64,000 nt of DNA from Veillonella_A intestinalis (GTDB lineage: Bacteria > Bacillota > Negativicutes > Veillonellales > Veillonellaceae). The DNA lies in assembly GCF_943192895.1 (NCBI RefSeq), contig NZ_CALPCB010000003.1, forward strand, positions 1 to 64,000, read 5' to 3'. How positions within the stretch are numbered: the stretch's first letter is position 1; each line of letters opens with the position of its first letter. The translations under genes and the position numbers were made by a program. The notes under the pieces are model-generated. The model saw only the letters and a list, made by a program, of their open reading frames with translations, ran no database searches and was not told the origin of the DNA. Positions 35,781 to 43,640 of this stretch are shown in pieces.

Positions 35781-37337
35781 CTATAAACGATTAAATGGAT
35801 GTTCTTGCTGGAAGTTAACAAGACGAGCTAAATCATCCTTCATATTAGTATATAAAGATTCATAAATTCTAAATAATTCATCATAAATTTCACGATTAGC
35901 CGTTTTTGGTGTATATACTTCTTGAGCTGTAACTAACGTGGCCGTATCTTTAATATCTTTTAAGGTACCATCAGAGATAAAGCCTAAAACAGCAGCCCCA
36001 AACGAAGCGCCTTCACTATTAGTTGGTAATGTAATAGACTCATTAAATACATCAGCCATGATTTGTAACCATAATTCTGATTTTGTAAAACTACCGCTAA
36101 CACGAATGTCTTTTACTTCTTCAAAATCACGCAAAGCTTGTAACACGCAAAGCAAGCTATAGCAAATTCCTTCCATAGTTGCTCGAATCATATAAGAACG
36201 ACTATGATTTAACGATAAACCAATAAAAGCACCTCGCAAATCAGAATTCCAGTACGGCGCCCGTTCACCAGTAAAGAATGGCATCAAAAGTAGTCCGCCC
36301 GAACCAGCAGGCACATGACGAGCTTTCATCGTCATCAAATCATAAGGATCCACATCCAGTTGCTCCATTTGAGACCCATGCAAGTGAAGAATTCGGTCAC
36401 GCATCCAACGCATAATAATGCCACCATTATTAATCGCACCACCAGCAACCCACATATTGTCAGTTAGATTGTAACACCAAGTTCTTTGGTTCTTATCCAT
36501 GCGAGCTTTTTCAGTTAACATACGAATAGCGCCACTAGTGCCAATTGTACAACTTAATTGCCCGGCTGACACTGCACCAATTCCCACATTAACTAATACA
36601 CCATCAGTAGCGCCAATTACTACTGGCAAGCCAGCAGGTAAACCTAAGCGTTTTGCAACGTCTGGAACTAATTCATTGCTATGAGTTGTAGATACAACCT
36701 CTGGTAAACGGTCTTTAGTAATTCCTAGGAAATCAAGAATTGTTTCATCCCAACATTCTTTATGCGCATTATATAAGCCACTACTACTTGCTACTGACTT
36801 ATCAGTTACCCATTCCCCTGTCAAGTTGCGGAAAATAAAATCTTTAATCGAACCAATATGTGCCATTCTATCAAAAATAGAAGGTTGGTTTTCCTTTACC
36901 CACAAAATTTTTGCCAAAGGATAACATGCATGAAGTGGACAGCCTGTATTAAAATAAAATTCTTTACATTTAGGATCTAATTCTAAACGGCGTACAATGG
37001 CAGCACTACGACTATCTGCCCAAGTCATCATATTTCCTAGAAGTTGAAAATTTTCATCTTGAGGAATAAAACTATGCATAACTGAACTCAAAGCCAATCC
37101 CGAAATGGTCACTAATTTATACTGTAGTTCAGCGACTGTCCCCTTTACCACTTCCTCTACAGCATCATAAATTTGTTGCGGATTTTGCTCTGCCCAGTCA
37201 TACTGGGGTGTTTCTAAACTATAAAAAGCCTCCGTAGTGGCTACGGCTTTGCCAGTTGAAGTATAAGCAGTAGCACGCACACCAGTAGTACCAACGTCTA
37301 CACCTATCCAAACGGGTTCTTTTACTTTTAAGGTCAT
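35781..37337 (-). CDS. gntK: Gluconokinase, FGGY family
   Basis: A 518-residue FGGY carbohydrate kinase. The ATP-binding phosphate loop GVDVGTTGVRA is at residues 12-22. The segments MTWADSRSA, IGATDGVLVNVG, IGTSGAIR and PYWNSDLRGAFIGLSLNHS match bacterial gluconate kinases of the Bacillus GntK type. It phosphorylates gluconate to 6-phosphogluconate. GAGGCGG precedes the start. gntP follows 152 bases downstream and both read from the promoter with the inverted repeat upstream. Confidence 0.9.
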   Translation of the reverse strand: MTLKVKEPVWIGVDVGTTGVRATAYTSTGKAVATTEAFYSLETPQYDWAEQNPQQIYDAVEEVVKGTVAELQYKLVTISGLALSSVMHSFIPQDENFQLLGNMMTWADSRSAAIVRRLELDPKCKEFYFNTGCPLHACYPLAKILWVKENQPSIFDRMAHIGSIKDFIFRNLTGEWVTDKSVASSSGLYNAHKECWDETILDFLGITKDRLPEVVSTTHSNELVPDVAKRLGLPAGLPVVIGATDGVLVNVGIGAVSAGQLSCTIGTSGAIRMLTEKARMDKNQRTWCYNLTDNMWVAGGAINNGGIIMRWMRDRILHLHGSQMEQLDVDPYDLMTMKARHVPAGSGGLLLMPFFTGERAPYWNSDLRGAFIGLSLNHSRSYMIRATMEGICYSLLCVLQALRDFEEVKDIRVSGSFTKSELWLQIMADVFNESITLPTNSEGASFGAAVLGFISDGTLKDIKDTATLVTAQEVYTPKTANREIYDELFRIYESLYTNMKDDLARLVNFQQEHPFNRL

Positions 37338-37380
37338 TATAACCGCCTCTTTTCATTTGCTTATTAGTGATTATTTACTG

Positions 37381-37413
37381 TTGTAGTATAAAGATTATAC
37401 TGTTATACTACAA
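37381..37413. promoter_or_regulatory. Promoter of gntK inside an inverted-repeat operator
   Basis: A perfect 11-base inverted repeat, TTGTAGTATAA and TTATACTACAA, is separated by 11 bases that contain a further TTATACT half-site. On the minus strand the same sequence provides -35 TTGTAG (37408-37413) and -10 TATACT (37385-37390) with 17-base spacing. A repressor on the repeat would block the promoter. GntR-family regulators bind such palindromes, but no regulator gene lies in the window. Confidence 0.65.
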
Positions 37414-37438
37414 CGATTATCACTGCCAGCTCTTAATC

Positions 37439-40400
37439 TTAACCAAATAAACTCATTTGCTCATCTTCAGGCAAGTCGCCAAAACAGCCTAAATCACGCA
37501 TAGTTGCCAAAATACTTTCTGAAATCTTACAACGACGCTGCAAATCTTTCACCGATGTAAATGGGCTCTTTTCACGTTCAGCCACAATAGCATCAGCTAC
37601 TTTTTCACCCAAACTATCTACGGCTACAAATGGTGGCAACAACGCCCCGTCATGAATTTTGAAACGATGTGCATCCGAATGATTTAAGTCCGCTACTAAG
37701 AAATTAAAACCACGCTGTTTCATTTCCATAGACACTTCTAAAGCGCTCATCATATCCTTATCTTTATTAGACGCTTTTCTATCTAAAGCTTTTAAACGTT
37801 CAAACTCAGCCCGTTGTACTTCTAAGGAGCTAGCCATAATTTTCATATCATACGCCTTAGCTCGAATAGAATAATAGGCTGCATAAAAAGCTAATGGATA
37901 ATTAATCTTGAACCAAGCGATACGGAACGCCATCATAACATACGCTACGGCGTGAGCACGTGGGAATAGATAGGAGATTTTCTTACAAGAATCAATAAAC
38001 CAATCAGGAATACCACCGGCCCGCATTTGGTCCTCATAATCTGTTTCCTTTTCCCCTACCTTATTGAGTTTATCTATGCCCTTACCTTTACGCACATTTT
38101 CCATAACTTTAAAGCAAGTCAATGGCTCAATGTCTCGATGCATTAAAAAGTTCATAATGTCATCACGAGTAGAAATTGCTTCATTCAATTTGCAAGTGCC
38201 ATTTTTAATCAGCGTTTGTGCATTGTCTAGCCACACATTCGTTCCATGTGAAAAACCAGAAATTCGAACTATATCAGAAAAATGTTGTGGTTTTGAATCT
38301 TCCAGCATGCGCCGCACAAAGCCCGTACCACACTCAGGTACTGCTAATGAAGCTACTTTATCCCCCATTAACTGCTCTGGTGTTAAACCAATGGCTTTAG
38401 TCGAGGAAAATAAACTCAAGGTTTCAGGATCATCAAATGGTATTGTCTGAACATCTACGCCTGTAATATCTTCTAACATACGAATAATAGTAGGATCATC
38501 ATGGCCCAGAATATCAAGTTTAGTCATACAACCTTCAAAAGAGTGATAATCAAAATGAGTCGTTATAATGCCGCTATCTTTTTTATTCGCTGGATATTGT
38601 ACTGGCGTAAACTGATGCACATCCATATCACGTGGACAAACCATAATACCGCCTGGATGCTGACCTGTTGTATTTTTAACGCCCGTAACACCTTTAGCTA
38701 GTGCTTCAAGGAAGCCTTGACGCGCTTGAATATCCTGAGCTTCAGCATATTTCTTTACATAACCAATAGCTGTTTTTTCAGCAATCGTACCAATCGTACC
38801 TGCCCGGAATACATTATCACGACCAAATAATTCTTCTGTATACTTATGAGCGCGAGGCTGATAATCACCAGAGAAGTTAAGGTCAATATCAGGTACTTTA
38901 TCACCATTAAAACCCATAAAAATCGCAAATGGAATATCGTGACCATTCGTATTAAGGGGCGTACCACATTCCGGACAATTCTTGCGTGGCAAATCAAAGC
39001 CCCCTGCATATTCGCCTTTTTCAAAAAACTCACTATGCTTACAATTTGGACAAATATAATGCGGTGGCAATGGATTTACTTCTGTAATATCTGCCATAGT
39101 AGCTACAAAAGAGGACCCTACCGAACCACGGGACCCTACCAAATAACCATCATCCAAGGATTTACGTACTAATTTATGAGCAATGAAGTATAACACGCCA
39201 TAGCCATTACCAATAATACGAGTCAACTCATAATCCAAACGATCAGCCACAACTTTTGGTAAAGGATCTCCATAAATATCTTTTGCCTTTTTATAACACA
39301 TCTCTGTGAGTTCATCATCGGCCCCTTCGATTTTAGGTGAATAAGTCTTACCTTGTGGAACTGGCTGTAAGGTATCAATGCTATCATTAATCATACGAGA
39401 ATTCGTAACAACAACTTCATAGGCTTTTTCTTCACCTAAATATTTGAATTCTTCTAACATTTCATCCGTTGTGCACAAATATAAAGATGGTGTACGCTCA
39501 ATATCTTTAAACCCAGATACAGTAAGCATAATCTGCCGATAAATTTTCTCATCATCATTCAAATGATGGACGTCACATGTAGCCACAACTGGCTTATTTA
39601 ATATTTCACCGATTTCTACTACTTTTTTATTTATATCAACTAAAAAAGATTCTTCGCGAATCTGCTCCCCAGTTCGTCTATCATATAGTAAGAATCGGTT
39701 ATTTTCTAATGGCTGGATTTCTAAATAATCATAGAAAGAGGCAATTTCTAATAAACGCTCCTGTGATTCCCCTTTTACAATAGCGCGAATTAATTCACCC
39801 GCTTCACAGGCAGAGCCAATAATAATACCTTCTCTATGATCTTCAATCACCGCTCTTGGCAAGCGTGGACGGCGTTTATAATACTGTAAGTGGGAAATGG
39901 TAATCATCTTATACAAATTACGAAGCCCTACTGTATTCTTCGCTAATAAGATAATATGTGAACGAGTATCATTTTCTTCATCTTCAATGAGATAGCCTTC
40001 CACACCATAGATAACTTTAACCCCTAATTTACCAGCAATATCTTGCGCTTCTGGAAAAGCTTGAATAACACCATGGTCAGTAATAGCTACTGCTGGATGA
40101 CCCCAATCTTTGACTGTTTGAAGTAACTCTTTGACATTAACTAAGGCATCACGATCACTCATTTTAGTATGCAAGTGTAATTCTACACGAGAATCAGCTC
40201 TATTTTCTGTGCGCTTTCTTTCCTTTTTTAACTCTTGAATACTGCGCAAACTAAAGATGTAATCTTTTTCAAATTTATCATCATAGTTTACATCCCCTTG
40301 CACACGCACACCCTTAACTTTTTCCATTGTTTTTAAGAGTGTTTCAGCATCTTCATAATTATCTACAAATTTTACAAACTGAATACTATTCGTGCCATCT

Positions 40401-41182
40401 ACAATACTACCTTTAATAAGGCCTTTTTCTGTCTTTGTCTTAATTAATACTAAGCCAACAAAAATCCCCTCAAAGATTGCATTATTCATTTCTTCATTCA
40501 CTGAAGCAATAGGTAGGGAATCGCCTTCAATAGTTGGTCCTAATAACATACCAGGATCCGTCACATCCCGCTTAAAACTGCGACGTCGTTTGCCCTTATA
40601 GGCAAAACCGCTTTCACCGCTACTACCACTAATGGGCACTGTCGATTTTGCCGGCACATAATCACAATACACGGGATCTTCATACATAGGAATTGGTTCA
40701 TCAGCGGCTGTAGCAAAGGGAAAAAACTCATCCTCAAAACTAGCATCCATTGCCTCAAGCCTATCTATAGCTATCATTTCATCTGGCATAGTACTGTCAT
40801 AATAAATTTGAGTTGCTAGCGCTTGTTCCTCTGCAATTTCTGCATCAGTAAGCTTGAGTTCTAGCTCTTCTCTATGTTGCTCTTCTAATTCAGCAATTAA
40901 CTCAGCAATATCACAACCTCCAGCAAAACAATATTCCTCAGCCGTATGATCATGAATTGGTTCACTGTCCCAGTCATACACAAAGACAGTAGATTCATAG
41001 GCTTCAACTTGTTTAGCTTGAATTTGTTTTTCCTTATACCAATGATCTAACTTACTATGTAATAATTTAAATGCTTCCTCTGAGGACAGCACATTTTTAA
41101 CTTTTATAGACTTATCATCGCTCTCAATAAGCATCGCTGTTTCTTGCTTAGCTTTGGGAACTATATGATAGCGTACTTTCAT
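37439..41182 (-). CDS. polC: DNA polymerase III PolC-type alpha subunit lacking the exonuclease domain
   Basis: Replicative polymerase of the PolC class, 1247 residues instead of about 1430. Residues 1-225 form an unusual acidic N-terminus. An OB-fold follows (about 226-320), then the PHP domain from ELHLHTKMSDRDA (334). In PolC the PHP domain is split by a 3'-5' exonuclease of about 190 residues. Here GVKVIYGVEGYLIEDEEN (387-404) runs straight into RSHIILLAKNTVGLRNLYK, the second PHP half, with no exonuclease motif anywhere. The zinc finger (Cys711, 714, 736, 739), the catalytic PDIDLNF (Asp765, Asp767), Asp890 and the C-terminal helix-hairpin region are present. AAGGAT precedes the start. 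It follows a VanW-type gene and holA. Confidence 0.93.
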   Translation of the reverse strand: MKVRYHIVPKAKQETAMLIESDDKSIKVKNVLSSEEAFKLLHSKLDHWYKEKQIQAKQVEAYESTVFVYDWDSEPIHDHTAEEYCFAGGCDIAELIAELEEQHREELELKLTDAEIAEEQALATQIYYDSTMPDEMIAIDRLEAMDASFEDEFFPFATAADEPIPMYEDPVYCDYVPAKSTVPISGSSGESGFAYKGKRRRSFKRDVTDPGMLLGPTIEGDSLPIASVNEEMNNAIFEGIFVGLVLIKTKTEKGLIKGSIVDGTNSIQFVKFVDNYEDAETLLKTMEKVKGVRVQGDVNYDDKFEKDYIFSLRSIQELKKERKRTENRADSRVELHLHTKMSDRDALVNVKELLQTVKDWGHPAVAITDHGVIQAFPEAQDIAGKLGVKVIYGVEGYLIEDEENDTRSHIILLAKNTVGLRNLYKMITISHLQYYKRRPRLPRAVIEDHREGIIIGSACEAGELIRAIVKGESQERLLEIASFYDYLEIQPLENNRFLLYDRRTGEQIREESFLVDINKKVVEIGEILNKPVVATCDVHHLNDDEKIYRQIMLTVSGFKDIERTPSLYLCTTDEMLEEFKYLGEEKAYEVVVTNSRMINDSIDTLQPVPQGKTYSPKIEGADDELTEMCYKKAKDIYGDPLPKVVADRLDYELTRIIGNGYGVLYFIAHKLVRKSLDDGYLVGSRGSVGSSFVATMADITEVNPLPPHYICPNCKHSEFFEKGEYAGGFDLPRKNCPECGTPLNTNGHDIPFAIFMGFNGDKVPDIDLNFSGDYQPRAHKYTEELFGRDNVFRAGTIGTIAEKTAIGYVKKYAEAQDIQARQGFLEALAKGVTGVKNTTGQHPGGIMVCPRDMDVHQFTPVQYPANKKDSGIITTHFDYHSFEGCMTKLDILGHDDPTIIRMLEDITGVDVQTIPFDDPETLSLFSSTKAIGLTPEQLMGDKVASLAVPECGTGFVRRMLEDSKPQHFSDIVRISGFSHGTNVWLDNAQTLIKNGTCKLNEAISTRDDIMNFLMHRDIEPLTCFKVMENVRKGKGIDKLNKVGEKETDYEDQMRAGGIPDWFIDSCKKISYLFPRAHAVAYVMMAFRIAWFKINYPLAFYAAYYSIRAKAYDMKIMASSLEVQRAEFERLKALDRKASNKDKDMMSALEVSMEMKQRGFNFLVADLNHSDAHRFKIHDGALLPPFVAVDSLGEKVADAIVAEREKSPFTSVKDLQRRCKISESILATMRDLGCFGDLPEDEQMSLFG

Positions 41183-41208
41183 GACTATCCTTCTTTCTTA
41201 CTACGTAA

Positions 41209-42645
41209 TTACTCTGCCGTTTCGCTTTTCACCGGTTCAGACTTTCTGGTATCACTACTCGTATCCGTGCTCTCTTGTTTAGCCGAATCAGTGTCTGCTT
41301 TCTTAGGTTCTACCTCTTTCTTAGCATCTACCGCTTTATTAGGACGAACTATAATCGTTGTTTCAGGGTCATAGGTAGAATTAAAGCTATCTGTTGTAGT
41401 CCGCCCATCCTTATACGTCAATTGAACCGTTGTATTTACACTTAAGCCATCATGTCCAGCCTGTTTAACTTCTTCTTTAGTTACGGCTGGATCAATAGTT
41501 ACTTGAGTCTCATGAGGAATAGCCGTTTCACCACCTACTACAACTGAAGCATTTGTTGGTTCATCAGCCGCAAAGCCCAAAATACTAATTGTCAAAGTGT
41601 CACCTATCGTATGGGCTAATACATAAATCGGATGTTCATACGGATTACTAAATACAAAGTCAATGTATCCATAAGCTACTGTTGCATCACGTCCAGCCGA
41701 AATATAACCAACTGGTGCATAATGAGGCACCCTTTCTTCAATCGTCATCCCTGATAATAAAGCAGAATTAAATAAAGTAGAGCTAACTTGACAAATTCCC
41801 CCGCCAATGCCAGGCACTAATTTACCGTCCATAAATACTGGAGCATCATCATATCCCGCTTCAGCAGTACGCTCACCAACAATTACATTAAAGGAAAACT
41901 TTTGGTGTGGCTGTATTACTACATTATTAATTTTATCAGTAGCTAATTGAATATTATGTGTACGACTTGTATCCCCAGAGTTAAAAGTAGTGCTATACGT
42001 TCCTAAAACAGTATTAATGCCCTTTAAATCTTCCGCCGTTATTTTAGGATTAGCTTGCTCATCAATTACTAAAGCTAAGGTTGTTACTTCGCCTTTAGCT
42101 AATTGTTCTTGCAAATTGGCTACCGTTTTAGCAATGTCTAAACGCTGTCCAGCAATTTCTTTATGCAGTACAACTTTGCCATCTTCTACTGTCAAATAGG
42201 CATCATGTCCACTTTTAGCAATCTCTTTATTATAGGTCTGTAGCAACGCTTCTAGGGCCGGAACATTTACATCATACACAATAGATTTAGAAACAGGCTT
42301 CACTAATGCTTGCCAACGATTAACAATATATTCTTCCATAGAAGGTTCATAGCCATAAGACATAATGCTTTCAATGGTTTTATTTACATTTGGTTTTACC
42401 CCAATATCAGCTAAGGCCACTTTCGTTTCTTTACCATTTTTCCATTTTACAGTCATATGAGTTGGTGCTTTAGAAGCTTCCGACTCTATAATAGCTACTA
42501 ATTCTTCTTTATCCACTCTAGATACATCTTGTCCAGCTAGTTGCATACCTTGAATCACATTGCCTGTTGGATATAAAAAAGCGCCTGCACTAATCGATAC
42601 AAGACCTAATACAGCACCTGCTATAATACCAATTTTACGTTTCAT
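41209..42645 (-). CDS. VanW-family exported protein with PG-binding and G5-like domains
   Basis: A 478-residue exported or membrane-anchored protein. An N-terminal hydrophobic helix (residues 6-25) is followed by a peptidoglycan-binding-like PG4 region (about 60-190). The VanW domain (about 215-360) shows HNIQLATDKINNVVI, FSFNVIVGERTAEAGY, GGGICQVSSTLFNSALLSG and ERVPHY. A G5-like beta segment and a Ser/Lys/Glu-rich low-complexity tail end it. VanW function is unknown beyond association with cell wall genes. ATG 42645 is preferred over an in-frame GTG four codons upstream, because GGGGG sits five bases before it. It lies between holA and polC. Confidence 0.85.
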   Translation of the reverse strand: MKRKIGIIAGAVLGLVSISAGAFLYPTGNVIQGMQLAGQDVSRVDKEELVAIIESEASKAPTHMTVKWKNGKETKVALADIGVKPNVNKTIESIMSYGYEPSMEEYIVNRWQALVKPVSKSIVYDVNVPALEALLQTYNKEIAKSGHDAYLTVEDGKVVLHKEIAGQRLDIAKTVANLQEQLAKGEVTTLALVIDEQANPKITAEDLKGINTVLGTYSTTFNSGDTSRTHNIQLATDKINNVVIQPHQKFSFNVIVGERTAEAGYDDAPVFMDGKLVPGIGGGICQVSSTLFNSALLSGMTIEERVPHYAPVGYISAGRDATVAYGYIDFVFSNPYEHPIYVLAHTIGDTLTISILGFAADEPTNASVVVGGETAIPHETQVTIDPAVTKEEVKQAGHDGLSVNTTVQLTYKDGRTTTDSFNSTYDPETTIIVRPNKAVDAKKEVEPKKADTDSAKQESTDTSSDTRKSEPVKSETAE

Positions 42646-42660
42646 ATAAACCCCCACAGC

Positions 42661-43632
42661 CTATTCAGCACAATAGGCTAAACATAAATCTTTAAAATAC
42701 GACACTGACCCTTCACCACGACGACTATCACGCATTACTTCGTATAAACCACGTAATAATTTCGCCAAGGCACGAATTGAAATTTGTTGACTTTGACGAT
42801 AAGCAAGTGTAATGGGATATGCTTTTACGTTTGACCCAGCTTCTTTAAACAATTCTTGTACCGCCCGCTCACTTAAGCCACTACTTCTACACTCACTTAC
42901 CATAAGCTGTAAACGTAATTGACCTTCAATATATGACATAGCCCGTTCTACTTCTTTATTTTGTAGCATATAAGGAAATAGAGCTAATAAAGTGTTTACA
43001 TCTTTTCTAAAGAGAGCTTCTTTAAATAAAAAAATATTTTTCGCTCCATAGTCACTACCATTAGCAATTAAAAAGTCCTGCGTAATTTGACCTTTTGGTG
43101 GTAATAATAAAAAATAACGATCAAATTCAGTCCGTAAAAAGCTAACTGGTACATCTTGCCAAAGTTCTAATAAATGATGAATATATTCCATCCCATCAGC
43201 ACTCATAGTAAAGCCATGAGATTTACAATATGTTTGTAACCATGTAACAATTTCAGGCCCTTTTAATCGTTCACAGGCCTCATTAGGAACAGCTTTTAAG
43301 AAATCCTTATTCGCCTTTAACCGTTTATCTATTGTCTCATGATATAACAATAAAACGGGATGATTCCCATCGTAAGTTAACAACATATCATAAACTTGCT
43401 GCCACTCATCACTCACTTTTTTATTCGCTTTAGCAAAAATAGGTATATTGACCAGACAATATAAGGTTGGTTCCCCGAATAAAGAGTCTTCACTTAGTTT
43501 TTCACATATACGCCTTGCGCCCACTTCATCATTTAACATTTGAACTGTTAAATCCGAATGGACCTTTAAAAAGGCTTGCTTTTTTTCTTCTATGAGCTGT
43601 GACTCATCACCATATAGTAACTGTATCGCCAT
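42661..43632 (-). CDS. holA: DNA polymerase III delta subunit
   Basis: Clamp-loader subunit that opens the beta clamp, 323 residues. It starts with IQLLYGDESQLIEEKKQAF, the family N-terminal strand-helix, and carries the AAA-like domains without a Walker A. The C-terminal collar domain includes VERAMSYIEGQLRLQLM. GGAG precedes the start. comEC ends eight bases upstream, the usual Firmicutes arrangement. The product works with the PolC polymerase encoded two genes downstream. Confidence 0.88.
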   Translation of the reverse strand: MAIQLLYGDESQLIEEKKQAFLKVHSDLTVQMLNDEVGARRICEKLSEDSLFGEPTLYCLVNIPIFAKANKKVSDEWQQVYDMLLTYDGNHPVLLLYHETIDKRLKANKDFLKAVPNEACERLKGPEIVTWLQTYCKSHGFTMSADGMEYIHHLLELWQDVPVSFLRTEFDRYFLLLPPKGQITQDFLIANGSDYGAKNIFLFKEALFRKDVNTLLALFPYMLQNKEVERAMSYIEGQLRLQLMVSECRSSGLSERAVQELFKEAGSNVKAYPITLAYRQSQQISIRALAKLLRGLYEVMRDSRRGEGSVSYFKDLCLAYCAE

Positions 43633-43640
43633 AGCTTCTC

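Noticed and set aside
38064..38450. A 128-codon plus-strand frame inside polC
   Set aside because: It lies wholly opposite a highly conserved coding region and has no ribosome site; a shadow frame.
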